Shown: positions 47,298 to 58,566 of the stretch, piece after piece
How the letters are laid out: each line of letters begins with the position of its first letter
Position numbering within the stretch: position 1 is the stretch's first letter
Assembly: GCA_000442125.1 (NCBI GenBank)
Contig: KE546975.1
Location: 1,240,001 to 1,304,000 of the forward strand
Direction of reading: 5' to 3'
Source: Opeltia flavorubescens
Lineage: Eukaryota; Ascomycota; Lecanoromycetes; Teloschistales; Teloschistaceae
Length of the DNA: 64,000 nucleotides
Position numbers and translations under genes: made by a program
The notes under the pieces: generated by a model
Told to the model about the DNA's origin: nothing
Seen by the model: the letters and a program-made list of their open reading frames with translations, nothing else
The model's database searches: none

Positions 47298-47498
47298 TAC
47301 TCGCATTCACCAGGTTTTGCACCAGTTCCGGTTTTGCACCAGTCTAACAGCTTGGCGCCAATCATTAAGCCCTTTAGGCTAGCGTGCCAAGAGAGGTCAT
47401 AAGCTTTGCTCGATAAGGCTAGCGTCAAGAGGACTTGGCGCCAAGCTGTTAGACTGGTGCAAAACCGGAACTGGTGCAAAACCTGGTGAATGCGAGTA
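47298..47498. mobile_element. MITE with 62-bp perfect terminal inverted repeats and TA duplication
   Basis: The element is 47300-47496 (197 bp). Its arms 47300-47361 and 47435-47496 are exact reverse complements over all 62 bases, starting CTCGCATTCACCAGGTTTTG. A TA dinucleotide flanks each side (47298-47299, 47497-47498), the target-site duplication of Tc1/mariner-type transposition. Inside each arm GGTTTTGCACCAGT occurs twice, 17 nt apart, a possible transposase-binding pair. The 73-bp middle contains a degenerate direct repeat of GGCTAGCGT..CAAGAG. There is no coding capacity, so it would need transposase from an autonomous element elsewhere. The identical arms suggest recent insertion. 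It sits in the upstream region of the F-box gene. Confidence 0.92.
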
Positions 47499-48772
47499 GC
47501 GTAATTCCCCATTGAGATTTCCCCGGAGCCAAGCCTCCACCTCTCAGTTCCAAAGTATTATTGCTTTAATTGCATACAACAGTCGTAATCTCTGACATTA
47601 CTTCTGGTTTGCTGTCATCCTTTCAAGCAACCTCCAGTCAATATTGTGACTATGACGTGGACCCTGGTCGGCTGCGGGTAGTTTGCAAACGAGACGCCGC
47701 ACCCTTAACGCTTGAGTGCTAGCAGAAGGAATGACCAAGCCTTCTGCTGGAGAGTAAATTTATCGAGCAGCCTCCAGCAGTCTAGGATTGTTCGATTTAT
47801 CAGACCAATGACTCTTCAGCTCACGGGATTCTATGTAAATGGCAGCACTGACGGCGCCGGGCGGTCTCGAATATCCATTCTGCACAGACTGATTTGAGCA
47901 TTCAATGCTATCAAAGCTTGACAGCTTAATCGTTCCCTGGGAAGACTAACGACAACACATTGCTCTAGTGGAGGCTGTGCTCAATACCAGAAGGGAATTT
48001 TAGCATGGGTGTCGAAATTCGAATCTCCACGTTTCTCGCATGCAATCTCGCACACTGCGCCATAATGGTCTTTGCTGAGACACCTGTTCACTCAGACCAC
48101 AAAAGCATGCTTACGTACAGGCACGCCTTAGCTGGACCACTCGTCCTTGATCCAGGGACGATAACAGTCTATCGCCAAGCATTGTGAGGCGGGTGACTTC
48201 GATATAAAAGATACTGCGACCATTGGCGACGTGAGTCAAGGGACAAAAGTCTGCCAGCACCATGGTGACTGCTCTCAAACCAGCCAAAAAGTGCCAATTC
48301 TATAGCAGGACCCTGATTTTTTGATCATTGTCCCAATCCCCTCTTTCTAGAGATCATCGCTGTTATCGGGCAGTACAGGTTGAAGCGGAGCTACTGGATT
48401 CGCCATGATGTATCGAAAGTCAAGTCGCCTATCCGTCCTATCCGTCTTAACAATACTGATAACAATACAACTCTTCCTGCATCATCTTTGTAGAGCTTTT
48501 CATTCATTGTCTAGACCTCTTCTCTCCTTCGTTGCTGCGTTTTGCTTGGCATCTCCTAAGGAATGGGGATGTATTCTGAATGCAATGTTTCCATTCCAGT
48601 CCCCAGCCAATTTCATTCTTGTGCAATTAGCCTGCCTCCTATATTCGAATAATTTCCTTCTCAATTTTTTTCGTTTATCGCTTGTTCGCTGTCTGTTTTA
48701 GCCACTCGTTATTTACTACGACCGAGCCTCAAAGAGTAATCTGTTCACACACTACCGCAGAAGAATATTCCG
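47499..48772. other. Long intergenic region, no supported gene
   Basis: About 1.27 kb lies between the MITE and the ATG of the mucin-like gene. It holds the latter's promoter. Minor inverted repeats are present (for example CTGCTGGAG/CTCCAGCAG near 47743-47782). An open frame at 48405-48701 encodes a hydrophobic Leu/Phe/Ser-rich peptide in a pyrimidine-rich leader and is probably not a gene. Confidence 0.5.
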
Positions 48773-51700
48773 ATGAGGCATCACCTCGTCACTGCGCTGC
48801 TGGGCGCGAGCTTGTCGACTAATTTTGGAGTATTGGCCGCGGGTGTAACGCTTACGACAAGAATACCTTTCTGCCCTAGTTCGGGATCTGGAGGATTCAG
48901 GTTTGCTACCTAGGCTACGCTTAAAGCAACCAGGACTGATATCTTGTTAGCTCGAGTCCTGCTGACTCCAACCTGGTTTCGGTCAATACACGCACGACTA
49001 CGTTGCCAAATGGTGTCGTTTCCACTATTACAAGCTCCACAACGCTTTCGCCCGTAACTCTCAGCTCAGTATCAGTCACTACACGCACAACGACACTGCC
49101 CAATGGCTCTGTTGCTACTCTGACAAGCTCCTCAACCCTCCTTCCCCCTCCATCTGGAGGATCAACAGCTGTAACCACCTACACAACAACTGGTCCTGAT
49201 GGCTCAGCAACCGTGGTTACTAGCTCTACGATAATCCTTCCAACGCCGACTGGAAGTCCAACGGCTGTGACTACCTATACGACGACTGGTTCCGACGGCT
49301 TAGCAACCGTAGTAACAAGCTCTAAGACCATCGTCCCAACGCCGACTGGGAGTCCAACGGCTGTGACTACTTATACTACGACTGGTCCTGGTGGTTCACT
49401 CACTGTAGTTACAAGCTCCTCGACTATCGTCCCACCGCCAGCTGGTTCCACCAGTCTCTCTACCTTCGTTTCCACCAACTCTCAAGGATCCTTAATCACG
49501 ACCACGAGGACTTCCATTATCCCGCCACCAGTGTCTTCCAGCACTGCGCCGCCGCCATCGTATTCGACAGCTTGCACAGGAGCTCATTCTTATAGTGATA
49601 ACCTAGGATTCGTCTGGCATGTTGACTGTGGTATCGATTATCCTGGCTACGATCTCCCATCCGTCACTGTTTCTAGCTTTGAGCTTTGCCTCGAAGCATG
49701 CGACAACTATGTCCCCAAGGCGGATATATCTAATGGTGCAACTTGCGTCGGCGTCGCATATGGAGCTCGAGATAATTCAGGGGAATGTTATCTAAAGTAC
49801 TTCGTCGGTGAGACACGCTACTTTCCTGGATTCGACTCTGCAAACAAGGGCGGGTCAAATGTTATGACTTTACCTCCGACGTCATTTTCCGTTATCCCGG
49901 ATTCTACGTCTGTCGGTCCATCAACTGTCGTCGTCCAATCTTCGACCAATAGTCAAGGTTCAGTAGTGGTCTCATCGACAACCTCGAGGTTATCTCCACC
50001 TGCAACTCCATCAACTACTGTGATCGTCCAGTCGTCAACGAACAGCCAGGGCTCTGTAATAGTTTCCTCGACGACATCTTCAGCCTCGAATCCCAATTAC
50101 TCAACCTCATGCGGAGGAACGTACGTCGACCTCCTTAGCACCTCGTGGCATGTGGACTGCAGCACCGCATACCCTGGGAATGATCTTCCAGCTGTCACGG
50201 TTTCTAGCTTTGAGAAATGTCTTGAAGCATGTGATAATTACATTCCCTCGCTGAACACTGCCAACGGTGCAAGCTGTATTGCTGTCACATACGGAATCCG
50301 GACTGGCGGAGGTGAATGCTATCTCAAATCCAACATCACCGAGACGTTGTCGATAGGTGGCCAAGATTCGGCGTACAAGATGAATTCTGGTGTCCGCCCT
50401 CCTGGCTCCACGACCAATACCCCGGTGGTCGTACCCAGTACCTCGACCACTGTTTCGCCTACTCCTACCACGCCTCCTCCTAATACCACGCCTTCTAATA
50501 CACCCTCTACGATTCCCACCACTTCAACAACTTCAACCCCAACCGACCCGGCTTTGCTATTCCAACCTTGCCCTCGATCCAATGGGCAGCAGTTCATCGA
50601 TAGGCAAGGTACGGTATACGACGTCACCTGTTCATGCGAATACCCTGGCTATGATCTTACGACCCCTCACTTTGATTCTTTCCAGGATTGTATCAATGCT
50701 TGCGATAACTACATCCCCGATCCGAACATTGCCGCGGGTCAAGATTGTGTTGCAGCAACATGGTCATATGGAAACCCAGGAGGGAACTGTTATCTCAAAT
50801 ACGCAATTGGTGAAGTTGTATACGGTAATCAAAACGATTGCAGTGTGAAGCTTCATAATTACACCATCCCGGTCTATGTTTCCAGCACCACTTCGAGTGT
50901 TGGTCTTACGACTACGAGTAGCTCCTCCACTAGCTCCTCTAGTAGTTCATCCAGCAGTTCATCCAGCAGTTCATCCAGCAGTTCATCCAGCAGCTCGTCC
51001 AGCAGCTCGTCCAGTAGTTCTTCCAGCAGCTTATCTAGCACTTCATCCAGCACTTCCTCCACTCGCTCTTCCACTAGCTCCTCTATCAGCTCCTCCACCA
51101 GCTCCTCAAGCAGCTCATCCAGCACAAGTCCACCAGTTCCGGCTACAACAACCACCTCCAGCAACACTGCGACTACTACCATCCCACCACAGATCAGTGG
51201 TACCGCTACTTGCCCTGCTAACCGTGGCGCAATCTACACCGACTCGTACGGGCAGGTTTACGAGATTCATTGTGGACAGCAAGTCGACGGAGACAACGCA
51301 TTGAGCGCCTTCCACGCCGACTCCTTTGAGAAATGTGTCAATGTCTGCGAAGTTCTCGGCGGATGCACAGCAGTCACGTATCCTGGCGAAACCGGCAATA
51401 TCGCCAATTCCAATTGCTATCCGTACACTTCCTTCCGGTTCTACAGCCAACAAGCAGTCACCGATACCCTGCTTAGCGCAAGAGTGTACAACGGTTCAAC
51501 AAGTCCGAATTTTGCGAATTCTGTTCAGCTCTGCCCCAGCTATGACAATAGCCAGTTCAAGGATCCAATCGGGCGGACTTACAACATCAGATGCAACCAG
51601 GGCTTTCCCACAGCTAGTAATGACCTTTATGCCTCTGTCATGTACACCCTGGAAGCTTGTGCGGCTTATTGCAGTCTTTACAGCACATGTGTTGGGGTAA

Positions 51701-51810
51701 CATTTACGGGCTATACCACGGGCAGTCGGGATACCAACTGCTTTCCGCGGTCAACATACGGTACTATAGCAGCTCGATCGGGTGCAAGCGTGGCTTACAT
51801 TTCGTCGTAA
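48773..51810 (+). CDS. Secreted mucin-like protein with five Cys-rich PAN/Apple-like modules
   Basis: Exon 1 (48773-48900) carries the ATG and a signal-like N-terminus (HLVTALLGASLSTNFGVLAAG). A 50-nt intron (GTTTGC..GTTAG) leads to exon 2 (48951-51810), giving 995 aa. The N-terminal part has three 32-residue Thr/Ser/Pro repeats (TTYTTTGPDGSATVVTSS-type). Then come five modules of about 90 residues sharing an opening Cys, W/Y-x-V/I-x-C, SFE-x-C-x-x-A/V-C, G-x-x-C-x-A/G-V-T/A and N/E-C-Y/F. Modules 1-3 share the block ACDNY(V/I)P, while 4 and 5 have diverged. A poly-Ser tract separates modules 3 and 4. The fold looks PAN/Apple-like, used elsewhere for carbohydrate or protein binding. It is probably a heavily O-glycosylated wall or matrix protein. 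No GPI tail is seen. Confidence 0.8.
49165..49450 (+). repeat. Tandem 96-bp coding repeat (three copies)
   Basis: Three consecutive copies of a 32-codon unit encode VTTYTTTG-P/S-D/G-G-x-x-TVVTSS-x-x-I-x-P-T/P-P. Copies 1 and 2 are nearly identical at the DNA level, and the third has diverged more at its end. They lie in the Thr/Ser stalk of the mucin-like protein, and copy number could vary by slippage or unequal exchange. Confidence 0.85.
50918..51126 (+). repeat. Poly-serine coding minisatellite (12-bp AGCAGTTCATCC-type units)
   Basis: Serine codons of both codon families (AGC/AGT and TCN) alternate in a 12-base unit, purest between 50940 and 51020. The unit then decays into TCN-AGC-ACT variants that introduce Thr, Leu and Arg. 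It encodes about 60 mostly serine residues between PAN-like modules 3 and 4. Exact 12-bp units make it prone to length change. Confidence 0.88.
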
Positions 51811-53075
51811 AGCCGTGGGCCAGGCAAAATTCTCGATGTGATCAGCGGCTCTATGTCTGGGGAAATGTCCATTTGCGTAAAAGGTGGAATTTGTGGCATT
51901 TCAACTATATTCGATTATGGCGATTGGTGATAGGGGTTAGCATTTAGACTTATCTAGGGTAATAATATGTTTTTTTTTCGTTCATCTCAAGCATTGCAGT
52001 GTTCTCTTGAACGCTTTTTAAATTACTGTTAGAATGAGACACTGTTAATTATAGCGGAATTGCCACCCTTTACACAATACCAACCATTACAAATAATGTT
52101 CCATCTACTATTTATCCGACGGCGTCGTGGACAATGATATTCTTATGTCATAAGTATTCATTCCTAAATCTGTCGAACTAGTTTCAGCAAGGAAAAGATG
52201 AGTTGGATTTCTACGACATTACGCATTCCTTCTCTGAAAGGATTTATTCGGTAGCCTTCCTTTCTTCGTAGTCCAAAGCGAGTGAATCATCATCTTCATT
52301 CCGAGTAGAAATTCCATTTCAGATTCATTCATCTCTCTCGTCTCCATAGCTACAAGGCATAAGAGCATCCGAAATTAATACCCTTCCACTGATGCAAACT
52401 CCTCGAAGCCATTGAGATTTCTTTCAGAAGATGCCAATCCTGCGGCATTGACTTCAGCGGTCTATATATCGATCTATTGGTTTTGGCGACTTCGATATTT
52501 TGAAAACTTGTTGGTATTTCTGGTGGTGAATATGCTTTGTAGGCTGGTTGTTCATTGACGTGTTGTAATTTTTTGTTCAGTGTTTTTTTTAGGATTTTTT
52601 GGATAAATTGGGTGTTATGTATTTTGCACAACTCTCTACCTCTATTCAAGTTATAATTTTGGTGTAAATCTGCCGAGGCTTTTTGTTAGGAAGATGGATA
52701 CATAATCAATCCTTCCTGGTTTGAGAATTTCTTGTCCGGGTGGACTTTCTGGTGACAATACTATGATAACTTTTAGGGGAAGAGGAAAGTAAGAGGGGCC
52801 GTGGGATAGATTCGTTGGCCTGGGTGCGGTTTTTCCTCGATACTAGTAATTTTATCATAGCACAGTTCAATACTTCGAATCATATGTTTTACTGACTTTG
52901 ATTTCAATCAATTGATTGTACTCCCTATGACTGAATGCGCCATCTCCCTGGGTATCTCTCATTATTCCTAAAAAAACCCACAAATCGCCCAGACACCCCC
53001 TACCACCTCCCTCAACCCTTCACAATAAATCCAAAGAACTCACTCGTCCATCAACCCCCCGTCAAAACCAACACC
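51811..53075. other. Convergent intergenic region, no gene seen
   Basis: About 1.27 kb lies between the stops of the mucin-like gene (plus) and the coiled-coil gene (minus). It is A/T-rich with T runs (51970-51980, 52583-52600). A minus-strand frame at 52350-52649 gives no recognisable peptide. No RNA gene or repeat is seen. Confidence 0.55.
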
Positions 53076-55368
53076 TTACCCCTCCCCCAAACTCTCCCTC
53101 AGCAGCCCCTCATCCACATCCACAGCCTCCACACACCCACCCCCTACCACCCTCCTCCTCTCCTTCTCCTTCTCCCTAAGCGCCCTCAAACTCCCCTTCT
53201 GATTCACCCCCGTCGGCCTCTCCTCCAAACGCGCCTTCTCCCTAAGATTCCCCGTAGAAGCCATAGGCGCAAGGGCCCATTTCCCCCATACCCAGCCTCC
53301 AACTCGTTTGCCCAGTGTGGAGTTACCATTGTTATTGGGGTGGGAGAGGGAGGATGCTAGCGTGGATACGGCGCCTGAGGAGGAGATAGCGCGGGCTGTG
53401 ATGGGTGTGGCGCTGATGATTGGTTGGGTTGGGATTATGCTGCTTGAGGGGGGTGCTGCGAAGGAGGTGCGTGCTTTTTGGGCAGCAGAGCCGCGGAAGA
53501 GGAGGGATTGTTGGTGGCGGAGGTTGTGCGTCGGGGGGTGCTTGATTGTGGAGAGGATGCTTTCGTGCGAGGCGGATTTTCGGAGGCGTCGGGTTGGGGA
53601 GTGGTTATGGTTGTTATTGATGTCAGGGTTGTGTGTTCGCGATTGGTCGTGATCGTGCTCTGGCTCTTCCAAGATGATATCGGGATCTGTATGTTTGCTG
53701 CGTGACGCGGGTCTGTATTTATCGAAGTGATCTTCTTGAAATTCTAAGCGGCCGCTGTGAATTGAGGCTTTTGACGGCGAAATTGTTGATGAGGGTGAGT
53801 TGCGCAAAGGTATTGATCCGTCTCTCTCGCTGTTCAGGGGCTTGAATGTTGGAGAGAAGACATCCACGGAATCGGGACTGGTGGGTCTTGAGGAATCGGA
53901 TAGGAACTCAAACATGGAGGGATGCGGAGAGGTGGATTCCAAGGAAGGAGCCACAGATGGACGGGTGTTTGTTGATTGAAATGAAAGTCGGTGTGGGTAT
54001 GAACCTTGAGACAAGGGAGGGATGCTTGCGGAGGTTTGCGAGAGGATTGTAGCGGCAGATGAGGGTGGCTGCGTTGGTGTGCCGCGCATACTTGGAGTCC
54101 TTGGGGATTTTGGAGTGTTAGAACTTGATCTTGATGTGGAGGCCCCTGAAGGAAGCAGATTACGCCTCCTCCTCACTCGTCGTGGCCCCGTAGACCTCTG
54201 CCGCCCAGGCGAATCAGCTACGTTAGGTTCATGGTAGTGGTGATGAACGTGGAGTGCTGGGATGTTCTCAGGTTCGGGCTTATGGCTGCCATCAAGATCT
54301 TTTTCAAGTGTCACCCGTGGTTTGGCCTGCGTGTGTTCTGACGGTAGTTCTTGGTGTAGGATCATCTGTTCTCGAAGATTCTGGACCTCTTCATGGGAAC
54401 CAAGAAGCATTTCCCGCAATTCCATGATACCCATCTGCAGGCTCGCATTGTCTGCTAGGATGTCCTTGACGAAGTGTGAGACCACATTGGTGTTGCCATC
54501 TTTAGCCTTCCCAAGCGTGGTTGCAGCTGCTGCACCTTTCAGACGACCTGCTGCGTTTTCCAACTGTCTCTCCACGGCCTGCCTTCTCTCGTATCGACTC
54601 ATGACCTCTGCGTGGCGTTCGCTCTCCTCTTTTGCTTCAAGCTCAATGCGGTCAATTTGTTCTTGGAACAGAGCAATGGTTCGCTCGGCGTCCTTCCAAC
54701 GCTGGATTGCCGACCGGTGACTATTCTCACTTGACGCCAGCTTTTCGTGTAGATTTGCCTGCTCAGCCTCCATCGATGACAATTGTGACTCGAGGTGTGA
54801 CGTTCGTGCGGCCAGAGCGTTGAGTCGGTCAAATTCTTGGCGCGTCGAATGCAGCGTTGCGTTCAGAGAGAGGATATGAGCTTCCGAGTCAGAGACGGCA
54901 TTGTTCACGGACTCGAGCTGATCCAAGAGGTTTCGATTGTCTTCGATGATCCTCGCATTTGTAGCTTCCGAGTCTTTTTTGTCGCATTCGAGCTTGTCGA
55001 TTGTAGAAAACAAGCTCCGGCGCTCCTCCTCGGCTTCCAGCACGTATGCTTCATGACGAGCAAGTAGCGACTGAAGCGCAAAGGTTAGTGACATGATCAA
55101 GGGCGGTCTGTAGACGAGATTCAAGGCGCAAGAGGAAAGGTAATGGGGACTGATGCAGTCTGCAATGTTGACATCGGGATTGCAAATATCAACATACTGT
55201 GCCAGCTTCAGCCGCTCTTTGAAGATCTCTCTCCAGACTTCTCAGAGCAGCATCATTGTGCTCCAGATAGGCACATGAGTCGCGACCACAACAGCAGCGA
55301 GGAGCAAGCGCGGTGCTCTGCATTCCATCCGGAGATTGCGATGCCAGATCGGGCCAAGAATGCGTCAT
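53076..55368 (-). CDS. Coiled-coil protein of unknown function
   Basis: Exon 1 (55368-55198) and exon 2 (55070-53076) join across a 127-nt intron (GTATGT..TTCAG), giving 721 aa. Exon 1 supplies a conserved-looking opening, CCCGRDSCAYLEHNDAAL, then SLERDLQRAAEAGT, which runs into SLLARHEAYVLEAEEERRSL. I recall this order from a widely distributed but uncharacterised Pezizomycotina family. Residues about 30-290 are almost continuous heptad-type coiled coil (Leu/Glu/Gln/Arg rich). A short His cluster (LHVHHHYHEP) near residue 335 leads into a long Ser/Pro/Arg-rich disordered tail. The coiled coil suggests a scaffold or cytoskeleton/spindle-pole-type role, but no function can be assigned. There is no signal peptide or membrane helix. 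Confidence 0.8.
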
Positions 55369-55965
55369 GATGTCTGTAAAGGAACGATAGGCTCCCAGCA
55401 ACTCATGATGAAACGACAGTATGCTGGAAAGAGCGCGACAAAGAATACTATTGCGACAAAGCGATGATATCGTGGGGAGAGTGTGTTCGAAGATGTCATG
55501 AATGCAAGCACGACGCCTGGTGACGCTGATCAGCCCCACCAATCCAGCCTCCGTCTTTTCGTCCTGCCGAGTTCGTCAATATGCGAATCCTATGGTAGAA
55601 AGCTCAACTCGCTTCAAAACAATCTTCTATATGAATACCTACGTATCCATGGGCGAAAACTGTTATCAAAGTAATTAGTGGTTCTTCGTCCTATCCAGAA
55701 CGATGTTTCGACGCTGTCATTCTACAAGGTGTTGCAGCCACAGGCGGGTGACAGTATGGTGAACAATGTACAAGGAGATCTTGCTTCCTTCATCATGGTT
55801 TCTTAATCTACAGAGGACGTTGTAAAGCTGATCTTCTGTTACCCTACCATATGAATTACAATATGAATCGTCATCTTCTCTATGCTCTTTTTCTGAAATG
55901 ATTCACTCGAGCTTTTCCCTCGCTAGATGCCATGCAATTTCCTTAGAGGATTGATCCGCTGAAAC
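55369..55965. promoter_or_regulatory. Divergent intergenic region between the coiled-coil and His-rich protein genes
   Basis: The 597 nt separate two divergent starts. The frame of coiled-coil exon 1 stays open to a TTG at 55542 without an ATG, so that part is presumably its 5' UTR. No element can be named. Confidence 0.45.
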
Positions 55966-57305
55966 ATGTTCTCGATCATGGATGCCCAGAGTCGTCTGCG
56001 AGGTCTCACGGCATGCATCATATCTACTCTCCTTATCGTCTCCGCGTTTACGAGGCTGTGGGACCCAAAAGTCAATCGTCTTGAGCAGCAAGCAATTGCG
56101 TCGGTTTCAACTTCTCCAGCACATACAAAGGTAAGCCTCCAATATCCCGCTATCGAGAGTGACCGGCACACTCATGCAAAGTGGCATCACTATCATGAAC
56201 ATCACCACCGTGTCGCAGCCCGGGCTACCAGTGATGTTGCGGAGCGACTCGATGGCTCGACTTTCTCCTTTCACCCTGGCCAGCGGCTGGGATCCTCACG
56301 TTCATTAGAGAACAGCTTTACAGCTGGAAATCCATCCTTCTCAAAACGAGCAATACCAGACCACTTAAGCTTCCAGGACTATGTTTGCAAAGGGAAAATC
56401 TATTTTAACAACATGAGAACGGCCGGACCCAATCCTCCCAAGTGGGTTCGCGATGACTTGGAGCATAACGGCTGGGAGATCGAAGAAGGAGATCCGGCCA
56501 CGCTGGGTCCAGAAATGGTGAAAGCAATGAAAGCAGTTGATGTCTCCACTGAAGAAGAAAAAAACCCAGAAATTACAGCAACTCTGGAGAACGAATTCTC
56601 GAACTTTCGGAATGAGATAAAGGTGCGTAAGTAGTATGATCTGCTGCTTTTCTTATGTGGCGCGAAAGGTCTTCGCTTTTGACTCCTCTCACACGCTGTG
56701 AGAGTACTCACTTACATGCATTTTCCTGTCTTCAGGATCCAGTAGGACAGGGTGGTCAGTATACTGAATTCTACAACGTTGATGACCATGCCATTGTTCG
56801 CACTTACGACTATTCCCCATCATATTATGCCAATAAAAGTCTTGGTACCGCTGAAAATCCCTTGAAAGGAGACGCCCTTCGGGCTGTGATCCCGAAAATG
56901 CACACCTGGGCAGACGTTGTTTGGGCAGTTTGGGCAGGAAAAGCTGGCAACCAGACCGGTGACTTGCGCCACATTTTCCACTATGATATCCTCGACACGC
57001 CGACTCAATATGTAATCGACTCAATCGAAGGAAGCCTCCAAGATGATAAAGNATCTAGAACTCTAAATCTACCATGGCCTGGTCACACATACAACCTTAC
57101 AGACGATAGAGGATTAGCAATCCTAGGCTCCCCGCACGGGGTCGGGATATCATGGCTCTACCTTAACGGGAGGAAAGCCTTGGGTGTCAGAGATCAAATA
57201 ACAGTAACTGTTTTCACTGGTCCTCATCCAAATCCCAAATTAGCGGCTGGAATCAAGCAATACTATCTCATGTGGGACTTAGGAGCTCCACCACCTCGAT
57301 CGTGA
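55966..57305 (+). CDS. Predicted secreted or membrane-anchored His-rich protein, unknown function
   Basis: Exons 55966-56622 and 56736-57305 flank a 113-nt intron (GTGCGT..TTCAG), giving 408 aa. A hydrophobic N-terminal helix (LTACIISTLLIVSAFTRLW, about 14-32) is a signal peptide or type II anchor. Residues 68-81 contain eight His in fourteen positions (HTHAKWHHYHEHHH), a possible metal-binding patch. Exon 2 encodes a mixed domain with DPVGQGGQYTEFYNVDDHA, IPKMHTWADVVWAVWAG and LRHIFHYDILDTPT. The W-x-D-V-x-W block is like a segment that I have seen in lineage-specific secreted fungal proteins of unknown role. No family can be named. A single N at 57052 makes one codon (GNA) ambiguous but does not break the frame. 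The in-frame Met at 55978 is an alternative start. Confidence 0.68.
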
Positions 57306-58054
57306 TTCATGATATATGACTCCACACTTCTTCCATACCCGAAGTACTCGTCCTTGATGCTATATCAGACATTTCCCTGCAGATTCTCTTCCTTATCTCT
57401 TTGCAGAGCCAACGGTTTTGTTCATTCCACATACATCCTCGATCTATTTTTACTCTTTTCTTCTTACATCATCTTGGAGAATGATACCCTTCGAACAGTC
57501 TTGGGTACTCCACAGGTAGGGTGCTGGTAGGCATATTTTGTACAAAGACGGCATGCTAATACACTTGCTCATTGTTCGTCCTATTGACATTGTACACTAC
57601 AGGAGTGGCATAGCTCTCACTACCAGCCCTGATCACTTTGTTCTCGATTTATGAATTGAAATGCAGAATACATTAGAAGCTGTGAAGTCGATACGCCAAC
57701 GGAATGATGACCGCACTTTATGGATTTTGTTGTCCACATTTTCCCGGACTTTTTCCATGATACGTGGCCCAAATTCCATCAATACCACATGGAGCGTTTC
57801 TTTTTGCGGTCCTCAGCATCGAAACAAAGCTGCCCTCGATAGACCTTTCGATGATCGACGCTCGTGGAGTATATTCCTAGCTTCCCCCGTGCACGCACTA
57901 CTCACTCCATCATGCTGGGTTGCCGCGCATGGCATTACTTCATTCACCCCAACGATCGCCAGCGGGGCGGAGCGCACAGAACCTTTCACCATAGAAGGCT
58001 TGTGCCCACAGAAGCCCATCTGATGTCCGTAATTCAGTCCCTGGACCTTATGCT
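57306..58054. other. Convergent intergenic region, no supported gene
   Basis: This 749-nt region lies between the stops of the His-rich protein gene (plus) and pet117 (minus). An ATG frame at 57661-58023 gives 120 residues with no domain character and would overlap the pet117 3' UTR. No RNA gene or repeat is seen. Confidence 0.5.
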
Positions 58055-58367
58055 TCATCCACTAGCGCCGGCCTTCCCTCCTCCTGTGTCTCCATCATGC
58101 ACGGTCTGCACTTTCTTGTACTCGCCCTCTAGCTCCCTCTGCATCTCAAAGTCTGCTTGCCGCTCCCTCTTCACCTTCTGCTGCTCCATGTCGCGCACGA
58201 CGCCGGCATGCATAGCCTATACGTAGGATGTCAGACTTGATGTTCATCATGACAGAGGGATTAAGTATTACAGCTTTCTCAGCCTTTTGTCCATAATGCA
58301 CGAAGAAAACGGTGGCGACTGCAAATAAGGACGTGCCAGCGAGCGTTGCTTTCGAGGCACGGGACAT
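58055..58367 (-). CDS. pet117: Pet117-like cytochrome c oxidase assembly factor
   Basis: Exons 58367-58272 and 58216-58055 are separated by a 55-nt intron (GTAATA..TATAG) and give 85 aa. Reading: MSRASKATLAGTSLFAVATV then FFVHYGQKAEKA, followed after the splice by AMHAGVVRDMEQQKVKRERQ and ADFEMQRELEGEYKKVQ. One short N-terminal hydrophobic helix is followed by a charged amphipathic helix, the layout of fungal Pet117. In yeast, Pet117 lies in the mitochondrial inner membrane facing the matrix and couples haem a synthesis (Cox15) to complex IV assembly. Size agrees with the family. It is head-to-head with vma10 across 199 nt. Confidence 0.9.
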
Positions 58368-58566
58368 GTGAGGAACGGAAGGTCGGTATTTGATTGCAGA
58401 GAGTCGGATGTTTAAAGATCGTCGGAGGCGGAAAGCTGTTATGGTTCAGAGCAATGACGTTGCTTGGCGTTCGACAGGGATGTTTAGAGCTTCATTCGAC
58501 GACACCTATCATAGCATCTACTTCTAGTAAGATATTCATACCACTTCCAGGTTGCCAGGAGCAGCA
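58368..58566. promoter_or_regulatory. Compact bidirectional promoter, pet117 / vma10
   Basis: Only 199 nt separate the two divergent start codons, so core promoters and 5' UTRs must overlap or abut. Both products concern membrane energy (complex IV assembly and the V-ATPase), which would allow shared control, but no binding site can be named with confidence. Confidence 0.55.

Noticed and set aside
49165-49450. CRISPR-like regularly spaced repeats
   Set aside because: The repeats are contiguous coding units of a Thr/Ser-rich protein in a eukaryotic gene, with no unique spacers.
50874-51304. Long open frames in the poly-Ser tract (Leu/Glu-rich on minus, Ala/Pro-rich on plus)
   Set aside because: Produced by the 12-bp repeat being stop-free in several frames; the serine frame belongs to the spliced secreted protein.
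57661-58023. 120-codon ATG frame on the plus strand
   Set aside because: No recognisable domain, and it overlaps the expected 3' UTR of pet117; no splice partners.
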